Shown here in pieces: positions 24,401-39,400 of a stretch of DNA of 64,000 nt. Under the pieces are notes generated by a model. It was not told where the DNA came from and did not search any database. It saw nothing but the letters and a program-made list of their open reading frames with translations. The number at the start of each line of letters is the position of its first letter. Position 1 is the stretch's first letter. The position numbers and the translations under genes were made by a program. The stretch lies in contig CATNEN010000033.1 in NCBI GenBank assembly GCA_950097015.1, positions 1,302,001 to 1,366,000 on the forward strand, written 5' to 3'. This stretch comes from Macrostomum hystrix. Lineage: Eukaryota; Platyhelminthes; Macrostomidae.

Positions 24401-27400
24401 TGACATTTACCTTCGGGAACTGCTCCCGCATCATGGTCTGCATGAGTAGGCCAAAGAATTCCTTCTTCTGCTCCATGCTCTTCGCCTCGCAAGTGGTCAG
24501 GCCTTCCAGCGCCAGCAGCAGTGGGTCTTGAAAGTACTTGTTCTGCCAGGGTTGGTATTTTTGCATTCTCGCAATTAAGGCGAGTTACTCATTTCAGAGA
24601 TATTGCGATAAAGCAAATGATGCTGATAGATTTTATCACATTCAATTTTATTCTTCTGTACTCAGGGATAAAGACAGGAAGAGGGCTCACCATGCTGAGC
24701 AGCTGAGCGGACGGCCGGTGCTTGGGATCACGGTCGAGCATCTTCTCCAGCAGGTCGCTGAGCTCGCACGGCAGCTGCGTGAGCGCCTTAGGCAGGTTCA
24801 CCGGCAGCTGAGATTTGGTGCGCGGGAATCATAAAATTGAATAAGGCTCAGACCAGCCAGCCCTTTGTCCCCCAACTGCCGGCCGCTTTTCCTCTCGCCC
24901 GACCCGCAGCTCCCCTCATTGCGGACAGAAAACACTGCCTGGCGGATGTCTGGACCGCGAGAAGGAAATGTTGTCGCTCCCGATACAGCGCTCGGAGACT
25001 CAATATTTAAGCAGCTTTTCTCTGTCTTTCCCGACCCCGGTCCATCAATCTTACTGTGCTCTCCGCCTCATCTCTTCCCAACTGTGGCAGGGCGCAATGG
25101 GAGAAGGGGCAACGGGCTACCCGCTTGGAATGAAAGAAAGAAGGGGATAATGCGACGCCTTGAAGGGGATTATTCAAGAAAAACGAAGACGACATCCTGG
25201 CAGGGGATGCGGCAGGAGGGCGGGCGAAGCCTCACGGCAAGTAGGTGAAGCAATAATTCAAAAAAACACACTCAGCACTCGAGAGTCACTGATTTAGAAT
25301 TTTGGTGAAGCAAGTGTGAAGCATGCGAAGACGAATTGGGGTCGACGGGGCATTTTCAATTAACTCTTGTCGGGACGGCAAAGGCCGAAGCTGGGCTCGC
25401 TGCCACCAGGAGAACATAACAAACCGAGCACTTATTCAACCCAGGAACATGCAGCTGCTCATTTAGAGTTGTTATTCTTTTGGCACCTGTGTTTACAAGT
25501 CCCAGAACTCTGGTTCTCTGTGTCAGGGCTTAAAACGACAAGCAAACACACTCTTTTGGCAGCAAGATCTGCTTCACTCATCAGCACAAATCTGTCTCCG
25601 AACTGACCTCCTCGACCCTCCGGTGGTACTGCTGACAGCTGCGGCGCGAATCCAGCAGACTGACTCCGCTATTGAAGACGGCGTGAATGACCAGGCCCAG
25701 TGAGAATATATCGCAGGCTTGGGTCGCCTTGCCGTGAATTTGCACATCCGGCGCCATGAAGTCCAGGTCGGGCTGGGCCATCTTCGGCAGCTTTGGGGTC
25801 CACTGGGTGAAGTTGAATGAGTCCTGTAGAACAATCAGATGTTCGTTCGAATGAGCTAAATTGGAGTGCTATTTTTAGCACAAAAGAACAGGTGTCACAT
25901 GATGTTTTTGGATTAATTTAGCATCTATAAAGCTTGTGCAACCTCTACTATGCTCGTGTAAATTTCCCTATTACACAGCAAAAGTTTGACCTTAATTGAC
26001 CTTAGGCTTAAATTAGCAAGGAGAACATGAACAACAATTAGTGAATTTTAAGACACTCCTTACTATAGAAATAAAAAAACTAAATTTATAATTCTTCTTC
26101 TAGATAAACAATTTTGATAGACATTCGAATTTCAAAACGTAGTTAAGCGCTCTTTCGTGTGAGAACGAACTAAAACTAGCTCGAACTAAAGAAAGGAATG
26201 CTGGAGTTTTGGGTTTGTAAGTGCTTGAATCGGAAGTGGAACACCAAACAAACAGGACTAAAGTGACTTTCGCGAATTCTCCATCCGGGTCTAATTGCTA
26301 GTTTCCAGTCGGAAGATTGACAGTGTAATAATAAAACAAGCAACCAGAGGCAGAGCCTAGATTCCAGATTCCTAGCTTACTGCAGCAGGCTGACAGAAAA
26401 TCTCACTCTGAGATTAATTGTAGGGCCAGGCAGACCGCCAGATGTTGCGAGTGGCCAGGTTGATGGTTAGAGTTAGGCGCTCTAGTTTTCCCTACTGCTG
26501 CTGAGTTCATGCTGCCCAAAACACAAAGGGACCTGCAAAATGAGCCACGCAGCCGCTCCCCAGCACAAAGGGGTCGCGGTGTGCTAATCAATCTCTTGGG
26601 CCTGTCCTCCAACATTCGGTTGATTAATCACGCCGCGCTCAAGGTATGCGACTGCGGCCAGGTGATGATGCGGCTTTCTTCATGGCCTTTCTTCATGGGA
26701 GTGGAATCGCAGGCCTGTCGCTATCTCACTTTGAGAAGATCACAATGAATTCGAAAAATAGGATAAAAATGTTCACTTCCACAGCCTGATCATGAACTCG
26801 ATTAGATTGAATCTGATTTCGAGTAATTAGCATGCACCCTGTGACCGTTAAAATGCCTTCTAGGAATACGGCGCAAAGAAATATGCTATTAGCTAGTACC
26901 TCGTCTAGCGCGTCTGTCTACAATTAGAAAGCATAAGAAGTCATTCCGTTCAGAGACCTCTCATTTTATTCTAAAGCATCGTTGAAAAATAGCTTGAAAT
27001 TTTCTGTCATTCAGTTCGCACTTCTCAGACAGCTCTAAAACAAACCAATCAGCAATATTGCAGTCTCTAGGTCTCCTTGCCACCGCCCTGACAGAAATTG
27101 ATAGGCCGTGTTCTGGGTCAACGGAAGCAGCTTCCAAGGGGAGCGGGGCAGGCACGGACAGAGATCTGAAAGCTGGAATCGATCAAAGAGGAAACTTGCA
27201 TTCCCCTTCATCTACCAGGAGCAGATTGATGGAGGGCCTCCCCAATCCACGAGCTGGTCACCTTGCAATCACTAATGCCCCCCAAGGTCTGCGCTTTTGG
27301 CCAAACTTACTTTTGCCAGTGAAAGCTGAGCACTGCTCTGCTAAGCCAGCTCTTTATTTGCCTGTCTGACGGCCCGACCTGCACAACTGTGTGGCGGAGC

Positions 27401-30400
27401 CTGATTTATTGATTGCAGTTCTAAACACTTCTTTCTGAGCGCAGGTGGATAAATCGTAAACCTTTGCAACCCCAATAATAACTGCCATCTGACTGGCCGT
27501 ACTGAACCATGGCTGTTGAGTGTCTGTCTGTACTGAACCATGGCTGGTGAGTGTCTGTCTGTACTGAACCAAGGCTGGTGAGTGTCTGTCTGTACTGAAC
27601 CATGGCTGTTGAGTGTCTGTCTGCACTGAACCATGGCTGGTGAGTGTCTGTCTGTACTGAACCAAGGCTGGTGAGTGTCTGTCTGTACTGAACCAAGGCT
27701 GGTGAGTGTCTGTCTGTACTGAACCATGGCTGGTGAGTGTCTGGCTGTACTGAACCATGGCTGGTGAGTGTCTGTCTGTACTGAACCATGGCTGTTGAGT
27801 GTCTGTCTGCACTGAACCATGGCTGGTGAGTGTCTGTCTGTACTGAACCATGGCTGGTGAGTGTCTGTCTGTACTGAACCAAGGCTGGTGAGTGTCTGTC
27901 TGTACTGAACCATGGCTGGTGAGTGTCTGTCTGTACTGAACCATGGCTGGTGAGTGTCTGTCTGTACTGAACCATGGCTGTTGAGTGTCTGTCTGTACTG
28001 AACCATGGCTGTTGAGTGTCTGTCTGTACTGAACCATGGCTGTTGAGTGTCTGTCTGTACTGAACCATGGCTGTTGAGTGTCTGTCTGTACTGAACCATG
28101 GCTGGTGAGTGTCTGTCTGTACTGAACCAAGGCTGGTGAGTGTCTGTCTGTACTGAACCATGGCTGGTGAGTGTCTGTCTGTACTGAACCATGGCTGTTG
28201 AGTGTCTGTCTGTACTGAACCAAGGCTGGTGAGTGTCTGTCTTTACTGAACCATGGCTGGTAACTGAGACTCACGTGGGAAGAGCTAGACTTCTCAACGA
28301 AACCGAGCCCAGAAAGCTTCCAGCAGCCGCGTTTAGTGATGAGCACGGAGCCCAGGTTGAGGTTGCCGTGGATCACCTTCTGTGTGCTGTGGAGGTACTT
28401 CAGGGCTTCGTTGATCTATAAATGTGTTTCCGATGAGACACCGCTGTTGGATGCATATATTTTGCAATAAAGTAGCTTTTTTAGTGAAAATCTTGATCAT
28501 TCACTCAGACAATTCAAGTGGGCTCGACACCCTCATCTCTCCAATGATGTTTGAGGACCCAAGTTGCTCACCTGGTGAATGCCGTGCTTGATTTCCAAAT
28601 CGGTGAAACCTTCCTGAATAAATAGCATATGTTAGGGTCGCATTGCATTAAAAAAACATTTTAGGTGTAAATAACGAAAAAATAGCTCATTCGTTCTGAG
28701 ACCTTGAGTTCCTGAGGTACAGGCTGAGCAATGCGCTCGTGAATGCCTAGGAAGTTGGCCAGACTCCCCCACACTGGCTCCGTGGCGAAGGCGAGGCTAT
28801 CGCTGCAACGAAATTGGCAAAACCAACTGTACCTTGCCACTTTGCAGTATCGCAGGAGTTGTCAAATGGGGAACTGGGAGAGTGACGATTCTAAATGGGG
28901 ATCTGGGAGAGTGACGATTCTAAATGGGGATCTGGGAGAGTGACGATTCTAAATGGGGATCTGGGAGAGTGACGATTCTAAATGGGGATCTGGGAGAGTG
29001 ACGATTCTAAATGGGGATCTGGGAGAGTGACGATTCTAAATGGGGATCTGGGAGAGTGACGATTCTAAATGGGGATCTGGGAGAGTGACGATTCTAAATG
29101 GGGATCTGGGAGAGTGACGATTCTAAATGGGAATCTGGGAGAGCGACGATTCTAAATGGGGATCTGGGAGAGTGACGATTCTAAATGGGAATCTGGGAGA
29201 GCGACGATTCTAAATGGGGATCTGGGAGAGCGACGATTCTAAATGGGGATCTGGGAGAGTGACGATTCTAAATGGGGATCTGGGAGAGTGACGATTCTAA
29301 ATGGGGATCTGGGAGAGTGACGATTCTAAATGGGGATCTGGGAGAGTGACGATTCTAAATGGGGATCTGGGAGAGTGACGATTCTAAATGGGGATCTGGG
29401 AGTTGAGTTGAGTATCTGGGAGTTGGGCTTAGTATCTGGGAGTTGGGTAATACGCACTTGCACTCTTCCACTGGGTGCCAGATCTGCAGCAGCTTCGGGT
29501 GCTTGAACCGCTCCAGATAGCGCACCTCTCGACGAAGCACCTCCGAGACAGTCTCCTTGCGCTTGGGTTTGTGCAGCTTCTCGGCAATCTTCTTATCAAA
29601 TATGAAGACGGAGCACTCCTGTGGGTGAAGAAGGAATAGGACGCTGAGTCGATGGCGCAAAGTACAAAGTAAATAGCGATCATGCTGGCTTGTGTCGAGA
29701 TATAGTGAAACTAATATAGTGAAGAAGCTTTTGAACTTCTCAGAGGGAACGAATGGTAAGATAATCAGAAAGCGGGCGAACCTGGGTTCGCGATGTTCGC
29801 AGGGATAAATCGGAGCGAAGGGAAGGTGACAGGCCATTACCTTCTTCTCATTCCGTTCTCTTATTAATTTCAGAAAGCTAATCAGATTCAGCTTAATTGC
29901 CTTATCTGGGGCCGAGTGCTGGTCTGATACTACAGCAATGTCCCATCCAAGTGACTGAAGTGACATTCCTGGGAACGGGTTGAAAGCTCGCTGTGAAGGT
30001 TAGCCAGGTGGTGTTTTTTATTTCCTGACGACAATAAAGAACTTGTCGCACTCACTGGCCTGTCTGCTAGCATCAGCTGTTGCTTGCACTGCGAAAAAAA
30101 AGTTAATTCCAAGTCACAACCACCTTGAATGCAAGCTGTCCATCCCTACTACGTTGGGCAAAAGCTAGCGCATGGCTTGAGTGTGAGAAAGTTGTTTAAT
30201 TACAACTTGATTGCATGCGGGACGCGAGTTAGCTAGCAGACAGGTGTGCTTTATGTAATAGTTCATCTCAGACGGGAATGCAATCCGCTCCGCTCATGCG
30301 TTATAAATAAAAACCTGATTCTTTTACAGTACAATGGCAAGCCAAGGGGGACAGCTCGCGTGAGCAGAGATGAATTTGAGGAGACTAAAAGGTCAGCACC

Positions 30401-33400
30401 CAAAGGAGGAGGGAAAGTTGAGAACCCGAGACCTTCTAATGCTGAAGTCCTGCGCTTCACCGGTAACGCCTTTGACCGCGTCTTTGAAAGGGAGCCAAAG
30501 CTATTTCCAGGTTCTGCTAGCTTGTTCCTGTGTACTTGCTTGCGAACACTTTACTGAGCAAAGCTTTGCAGCCACCCTGATGCTGTCGAAAGGTTTATAG
30601 GAAAATATTTACTGCACGGAACTTCACGATGCAATCCTTATTAGCAATTGCTTCGTTAAGGCTCCGGCAGAAAAAAAAATTATAATTTTAACTGAATCGG
30701 ACACTGAGTGAAATTGCTGTCCCCTGACTCCGCAGCCAAGCAGCAGCTGATTATTGCTTAAATACTGGCTCCATGAACACATTCAGTCCACCGAGATACT
30801 CCCGCTGCGATTATGGCTACAGCTCCTGCTGCGATTCTGGCTACAGCTCCTGCTGCGATTCTGGCTACAGCTCCCGCTGCGATTCTGGCTACAGCTCCTG
30901 CTGCGATTCTGGCTACAGCTCCTGCTGCGATTCTAGCTACAGCTCCCGCTGCGATTCTGGCTACAGCTCCTGCTGCGATTCTGGCTACGGCTCCTGCTGC
31001 GATTCTGGCTACAGCTCCTGCTGCGATTCTGACTACAGCTCCTGCTGCGATTCTGGCTACAGCTCCTGCTGCGATTCTGGCTACAGCTCCTGCTGCGATT
31101 CTGGCTACAGCTCCCGCTGCGATTCTGTCTACAGCTCCTGCTGCGATTCTAGCTACAGCTCCTTCTTCGATTCTAGCTACAGCTCTTCTGCTGCGATTCT
31201 CGCTACAGCTCCTTCTGCTGCGATTCTGGCTACAGCTCTTCTGCTGCGATTCTAGCTACAGCTCCTTCTGCGATTCTGGCTACAGCTACTGCTACGATTC
31301 TGGCTACAGCTCCTGCTGCGATTCTAGCTACAGCTCCTTCTTCGATTCTAGCTACAGCTCTTCTGCTGCGATTCTCGCTACAGCTCCTTCTGCTGCGATT
31401 CTGGCTACAGCTCTTCTGCTGCGATTCTAGCTACAGCTCCTTCTGCGATTCTGGCTACAGCTCCTGCTGCGATTCTGGCTACAGCTCCTGCTGCGATTCT
31501 GGCTACAGCTCCCGCTGCGATTCTGGCTACAGCTCCTGCTGCGATTCTAGCTACAGCTCCTGCTGCGATTCTAGCTACAGCTCCCGCTGCGATTCTGGCT
31601 ACAGCTCCTGCTGCGATTCTGGCTACGGCTCCTGCTGCGATTCTGGCTACAGCTCCTGCTGCGATTCTGACTACAGCTCCTGCTGCGATTCTGGCTACAG
31701 CTCTTCTGCTGCGATTCTGGCTACGGCTCCTGATGCGATTCTGGCTACAGCTCCTGCTGCGATTCTAGCTACAGCTACTGCTGCGATTCTGGCTACGCAC
31801 TGATTATCTCAGAGATGAGATAAATCTCGGAAAATGGAAAATTATAAAACTTAATCAGCCAATTCAAATTTTGTTGCACTTGTAAGTTGGTTTCACCAGA
31901 ATTTCTACGAAATGAAGGAATGGAAGGATTTTTGTCCCCACGATTAAATCGTATTGGAGTTTGGTTGCCCTCAATTTGCAGTCATCTTTTAATTTGAAAT
32001 TCAAGTGCTTTCCAACAAGGCCCCACTCGTGGTATGCCTTTTGCATTTTGCATTCTCTTTTGCATTCGGCAAAAATTGCTTTTTTCAGACAGCATAAAGT
32101 TTTTTACTCGCGTACTCGTGCACTGCCTAGTGGAGCTTTTGCACTGTTTCCCATTCCTAGCGCTGATTGATTAATTTCTATCGCATCGCTAAACCCCGTA
32201 CTCTCATTTGCATGTTAAACTGAATTGCGAAGCTGCGCCAGTTCTTCACGTATTTATGCAGGCCATCCACCTCCCAGCATTGGAGATTCAGTCCTGCCGT
32301 CTGACAAGACAGACAAATACTTTCATTTAATGAATGATTGAATTAGTAACAATGAACTTGAGAATGAGGTTGAGAATGAGAATGAGGATGAGAATGAGAA
32401 TGATGATGAGAATGAGAATGAGGTTGAGAATGAGAATGAGGATGATGATGAGAATGAGAATGAGGATGAGAATGAGAATGAGAATGAGGATGATAATGAG
32501 GATGATAATGAGAATGATAATGAGAATGAGAATGATGATGAGAATGAGGATGAGAATGAGGATGAGAATGATATAGAGAATGAGAATGAGGATGAGAATG
32601 AGGTTGAGAATGAGAATGAGGATGAGAATGAGAATGAGAATGAGGTTGAGAATGAGAATGAGGATGAGAATGAGAATGAGGTTGAGAATGAGAATGAGGA
32701 TGATGATGAGAATGAGGATGAGAATGAGACTGAGGATGAGAATGAGGACGATAATGAGAATGATAATGAGAATGAGAATGATGATGAGAATGAGAATGAG
32801 ATGAGAATGAGAATGAGGATGATGATGAGAATGAGAATGAGGATGAGAATGAGAATGAGAATGAGGATGATAATGAGGATGATAATGAGAATGATAATGA
32901 GAATGAGAATGATGATGAGAATGAGGATGAGAATGAGGATGAGAATGATGATGAGAATGAGGATGAGAATGAGGTTGAGAATGAGAATGAGGATGAGAAT
33001 GAGAATGAGAATGAGGTTGAGAATGAGAATGAGGATGAGAATGAGAATGAGGTTGAGAATGAGAATGAGGATGATGATGAGAATGAGGATGAGAATGAGA
33101 CTGAGGATGAGAATGAGGACGATAATGAGAATGATAATGAGAATGAGAATGATGATGAGAATGAGAATGAGATGAGAATGAGAATGAGGATAATGATGAG
33201 AATGAGAATGAGAATGAGAATGAGAATAAGGATGAGAATGAGACTGAGGATGAGAATGAGGATGAGAATGAGGATGAGAATGAGGATGAGAATGATATAG
33301 AGAATGAGAATGAGGATGATGATGAGAATGAGAATGAGAATGAGAATGAGAATAAGGATGAGAATGAGACTGAGGATGAGAATGAGGATGAGAATGATAT

Positions 33401-36400
33401 AAAGAATGAGAATGAGGATAATGATGAGAATGAGAATGAGAATGAGAATGAGAATAAGGATGAGAATGAGACTGAGGATGAGAATGAGGATGAGAATGAG
33501 GATGAGAATGATATAGAGAATGAAAATGAGGATGATGATGAGAATGAGAATGAGAATGAGAATGAGAATCAGGATGAGAATGAGAATGAGAATGAGAATG
33601 ATATAGAGAATGAGAATCAGAATGAGAATGATATAGAGAATGGGAATGAGAATGAGAATGAGACTAAGGATGAGAATGAGACTGAGGATGAGAATGAGAA
33701 TGAGAATGATATAGAGAATGAGAATAAGGATGGTGATGAGAATGAGAATGACAATGAGAATGAGGATGAGAATGAGGATGATATAGAGAATGAGAATCAG
33801 AATGAGAATGATATAAAGAATGAGAATGAGGATGATGATGAGAATGAGAATAAGGATGAGAATGAGACTGAGGATGAGAATGAGAATGAGAATGATATAG
33901 AGAATGAGAATGAGGATGGTGATGAGAATGAGAATGAGAATGAGAATGAGAATGAGGATGAGAATGAGAATGAGAATGAGGATGAGGATGATATAGAGAA
34001 TGAGAATGAGACTGAGGATGAGAATGAGAATGAGAATGATATAGAGAATGAGAATGAGGATGGTGATGAGAATGAGAATGAGAATGAGAATGAGAATGAG
34101 GATGAGAATGAGAATGAGAATGAGGATGAGGATGATATATACTCGTAGAATGACAATGAGAATGATATAGAGAATGAGGATGAGGATGATATAGAGAATG
34201 AGAATGAGAATGAGAATGAGAATGAGGATGAGAATGAGAATGAGAATGAGAATGAGGATGAGAATGAGAATGAGAATGAGGATGAGAATGAGAATGAGAA
34301 TGAGAATAAGAATGATATAGAGAATGAGAATGAGGATGATATAGAGAATGAGGATGAGGATGATATAGAGAATGAGGATGAGGATGATATAGAGAATGAG
34401 AATGAGGATGAGAGTAAGAATGATATAGAGAATGAGAATGAGGATAATATAGAGAATGAGGATGAGGATGATATAGAGAATGAGAATGAGGATGAGAGTA
34501 AGAATGAGAATGATAATAATAAAAATAACTAAAAAATAATTGGAATAAGAATAAGCCTGAGAATGTGAACGATAAGCGCTCTCAAAACCAGCCTTCTTCT
34601 TCTTGTCCGGGTTCTTACACCTCAAACTTGGCCAGCAAATGATTGAGATGAGTGAACTCAATCGCGCTGAAGGGGCCTAAGAGAGACGACTCGCTGGCCT
34701 GTCTGATTAGAGGAGTAACTCGGGATTTCTCGGGATAACCCGCCTGAATAGGAAGGAAATGCAGGGGCCATTTGAACTAGCGCCAGCCATCGCCCTGCCT
34801 CCATCACTGGGTATGGCTGGAAGTTGATTGTACTGCGCGATACTGGGACTATTTTTTAGCAAAAAAATCCCTTTATCATTAGTTTGTGCGTTTTTTCCAA
34901 TGCCGGAGCACTCCATTGCGGGAGCTGCAGTGGATCGCAAAAGGGCTTAATTAACCGCAGAAAATTGTTCTTTTCATAATGAAGTCTTGGCGCAGTGGCC
35001 ACAGAGGTATCTGAGGGATGAAGGATCTGAGGGATGGGGGATCTGAGGGATGAAGGATCTGAGGGATGGGGGATCTGAGGGATGAAGGATCTGAGGGATG
35101 GGGGATCTGAGGGATGGGGAATCTGAGAGATAAGAGATTGGGGATTTGAGAGATGGGGATCTGAGAGATGGGGATCTTAGAGATGGGGATCTGAGGGATG
35201 GGGGATCTGAGGGATGGGGGATCTGTGGGATGGGGGATCTGAAGGATGGGGAATCTGAGAAATAAGAGATTGGGATTTGAGAGATGGGGATCTGAGAGAT
35301 GGGGATCTGGGAGATGGGGATCCGAGAGATGGGGATCTGAGAGATGGGGAATTTGAGAGATGGGGACCTGAGAGATGGGGAATTTGAGAGATGGGGAATT
35401 TGAGAGATGGGGATCTGAGAGATGGGGATCTGGGAGATGGGGATCCGAGAGATGGGGATCTGAGAGATGGGGAATTTGAGAGATGGGGACCTGAGAGATG
35501 GGGAATTTGAGAGATGGGGACCTGAGAGATGGGGACCTGAGAGATGAGGATCTGAGAGATGGGGATCTGAGAGGTGGGATCTGAGAGATGGGGGATCTGA
35601 GAGATGGGGGATCTGAGAGATGGGGGATCTGAGAGATGGGGGATCTGAGAGATGGGGGATCTGAGAGATGGGGGATCTGAGAGATGGGGATCTGAGAGAT
35701 CAGGAATCTAGAATTTTTTTACTTAAAGTACCTGTAGCGATGGCTCAGATCGAAAAATTCCGAATAACTTTCAAAAGAAAGCCTTTCACAAAGAAGCTTC
35801 TCAGTACAGCTGTCCCTGAGGGCCTGAGGTGTTGCTAAACGCAGCCTTAAAATGAGTTCGTTTGTGATCAGCTGGAAGCATTCCCTTGAAGCAGACCCGG
35901 CTCGAAAATGGCTTTTAGAGCGCGCGGGACAGAAGGGGGCTGAATGAGGCCGGAATCTCATTATCAGCGCGGATAGTGGGCCGGGGCAGGGACCGTAGCA
36001 CGGACCGTATCGCTTTGCGTCATGAGCCGCTGGTAGGGGTTAGGGTCCCTGTACGAAATTCATTAGCTTTCGCCCTTAGGCGGCACCAGAGAGGGCGGAC
36101 AGACTGGGCAGAGACGTGAGGAAGGCTCTGAGCCCCAGTTTTCCAATCCGTTGAGCTTCTGTCCGGCAGAGAGTGAAACGAATCGGAAGTGGATGGCCGT
36201 CCTGAGCTACCAGTCAATGTTCTGCTCTCTTTATCTCCGAGTGCTACTAAGAGGGTAACTGATACCTGGCTTTGAGCAACGCAGGCCTTCAATTACTGAA
36301 TCGATATCGAGTTATCACTGAGCAGAAGCTTCTGAAGGATCGGATCTGGAGGATTGTGACTGGGGGTGTGATCTAGAGGAACTGGGGGTGTGATCTAGAG

Positions 36401-39400
36401 GAACTGGGGGTGTGATCTAGAGGAACTGGGGGTGTGATCTAGAGGAACTGGGTGTGTGATCTAGAGGAACTGGGGGTGTGATCTTGAGAATTGTGACTGG
36501 GGTGTGATCTAGAGGATGGTAGCTGGGGTGTGATCTAGAGGATGGTAGCTGGGGTGTGATCTTGAGGATGGTAGCTGGGGTGTGATCTTGAGGATGGTAG
36601 CTGGAGTGTGATCTTGAGGATGGTAGCTGGGGTGTGATCTTGAGGATGGTAGCTGGGGTGTGATCTTGAGGATGGTAGCTGGGGTGTGATCTTGAGGATG
36701 GTAGCTGGGGTGTGATCTTGAGGATGGTAGCTGGGGTGTGATCTAGAGGATGGTAGCTGGGGTGTGATCTTGAGGATGGTAGCTGGAGTGTGATCTAGAG
36801 GATGGTAGCTGGGGTGTGATCTTGAGGATGGTAGCTGGGGTGTGATCTAGAGGATGGTAGCTGGGGGTGTGATCTAGAGGATGGTAGCTGGGGTGTGATC
36901 TAGAGGATGGTAGCTGGGGGTGTGATCTAGAGGATGGTAGCTGGGGTGTGATCTTGAGGATGGTTGCTGGGGGTGTGATCTAGAGGATGGTAGCTGGGGG
37001 TGTGATCTAGAGGATGGTAGCTGGGGTGTGATCTTGAGGATGGTAGCTGGAGTGTGATCTAGAGGATGGTAGCTGGGGTGTGATCTTGAGGATGGTAGCT
37101 GGGGTGTGATCTTGAGGATGGTAGCTGGGGTGTGATCTAGAGGATGGTAGCTGGGGTGTGATCTTGAGGATGGTAGCTGGAGTGTGATCTAGAGGATGGT
37201 AGCTGGGGTGTGATCTTGAGGATGGTAGCTGGGGTGTGATCTAGAGGATGGTAGCTGGGGGTGTGATCTAGAGGATGGTAGCTGGGGGTGTGATCTAGAG
37301 GATGGTAGCTGGGGTGTGATCTAGAGGATGGTAGCTGGGGGTGTGATCTAGAGGATGGTAGCTGGGGTGTGATCTTGAGGATGGTTGCTGGGGGTGTGAT
37401 CTAGAGGATGGTAGCTCGGGTGTGATCTAGAGGATGGACTCTGGAGGGTTGGATATGTAGAATAGATCTTGTTTCGAATAGACTAAAGAAATTAGGATTA
37501 TTTAGATAGTTTTCTTCGGAATGGGATTTTTAGATTGAGATTAAAAAATCTATTTTTATACAAGCTAGTGCGTTTGTTCTAAAAAGGATTCTTTAGAATG
37601 GGATTCTTTGGAATGGGATTCTTTGGAATGGGATTCTTTGGAATGGGATTCTTTGGAATGGGATTCTTTGGAATGGGATTCTTTGGAATGGGATTCTTTG
37701 GAATGGGATTCTTTGGAATGGGATTCTTTGGAATGGGATTCTTTGGAATGGGATTCTTTGGAATGGGATTCTTTGGAATGGGATTCTTTAGAATGGGATT
37801 CTTTGGAATGGGATTCTTTGGAATGGGATTCTTTGGAATGGGATTCTTTGGAATGGGATTCTTTGGAATGGGATTCTTTGGAATGGGATTCTTTGGAATG
37901 GGATTCTTTGAAATGGGATTCTTTGGAATGGGATTCTTTGGAATGGGATTCTTCAGAATGGGATTCTTTGGAATGGGATTCTTTAGAATGGGATTCTTTA
38001 GAATGGGATTCTTTGGAATGGGATTCTTTAGAATGGGATTCTTTGGAATGAGATTCTTTAGAATGGGATTCTTTAGAATGGGATTCTATGGGATGGGATT
38101 CTTTAGAATGGGATTCTTTGGAATGGGATTCTTTAGAATGGGATTCTTTAGAGTGGGATTCTTTAGAATGGGATTCTTTAGAATAGGATTCTTTGGAATG
38201 GGATTCTTTAGAGTGGGATTCTTTGGAATGGGATTCTTTGGAATGGGATTCTTTAGAGTGGGATTCTTTGGAATGGGATTTTTTAGAATGGGATTCTTTA
38301 GAATGGGATTCTTTAGAATGGGATTCTTTAGAATGGGATTCTTTGGAATGGGATTCTTTGGAATGGGATTCTTTAGAATGGGATTCTTTAGAGTGGGATT
38401 ATTTGGAATGGGATTCTTTGGAATGGGATTCTTTAGAATGGGATTCTTTAGAATTGGATTCCTTGGAATGGGATTCTTTGGAATGGGATTCTTTAGAATG
38501 GGATTCTATAGAATGGGATTCTTTAGAGTGGGATTCTTTAGAATGGGATTCTTTGGAATGGGATTCTTTAGAATGGGATTCTTTAGAATGGGATTCTTTA
38601 GAATGGGATTCTTTAGAATGGGATTCTTTAGAATGGGATTCTTTAGAACGGGATTCTTTAGAATTGGATTCTTTAGAATGGGATTCTTTAGAATGGGATT
38701 CTTTGGAATGGGATTCTTTAGAATGGGATTCTTTGGAATGGGATTCTGTGGAATGGGATTCTTTGGAATAGGATTCTTTGGAATGGGATTCTTTAGAATG
38801 GAATTCTTTAGAGTGGGATTCTTTAGAATGGGATTCTTTGGAATGGGATTCTTTAGAATGGGATTCTTTAGAATGGACGAATCATTGCATTAATTCAAGG
38901 ATCGCAGATTTCTCCACCAATCACGTCGGTTCAATCGCAGTACGTGATGGGCAATGGGGGTTGAGAAGGAAAGCAGGCAGAAATATGACCAGATGAAAAG
39001 TCAGCCAGTCTTGATTCACAGCTGTGCTGTCCCGTTGCTGAGCCCACAGAGCCTCCAAGATGGTCAAACTAATTCGAAGCCGATGTTCCAACTTTCTCCA
39101 TATTTTCTTCTCGTGGAGTTCGCATCTTCTACTGCGCTGAAAGAAGTCTGCTGGTCTTTTATTTCAGTCACGCAAGCCCCGTCACGACTCACTCGCCTGA
39201 GAAAGACTTATTCTTTTATGAGCGTTTGTTATTCCCGCAAGTCTAGCCTTTCAAATTCACTCAGAAACTGCGGGTGTTCGGACAGAATAAGCTGGGATAA
39301 AAATGTCCTGCTAAGCCAGCTCGACTGTGATTTGATCCCCCTTTTTGGCACAACTGTTGACAGAGAAATCTTCGGAAAAGTAAGGAGACACTCGTTTAGT

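Noticed and set aside
27341-28376. Long antisense VQYRQTL repeat frames of up to 340 codons
   Set aside because: 31-bp minisatellite. Only the end beyond 28275 is real coding sequence, as an SCYL2-like exon.
30773-31430. Cys-, Ser- and Tyr-rich or ATAPAAIL repeat proteins
   Set aside because: By-products of a 24-bp minisatellite inside an intron of the minus-strand gene. No signal peptide, and frames shift at length variants.
32343-34661. 772-codon antisense open frame of Ile-Leu, Ser-Phe and Ser-His repeats
   Set aside because: It is the translation of the (GAATGA)n satellite, whose period is a multiple of three and lacks stops in this frame. No start context, domain or splice support.
37598-38893. 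431-codon MGFFG frame and the EWDSL frames
   Set aside because: By-products of the 15-bp minisatellite; several frames are open at once.
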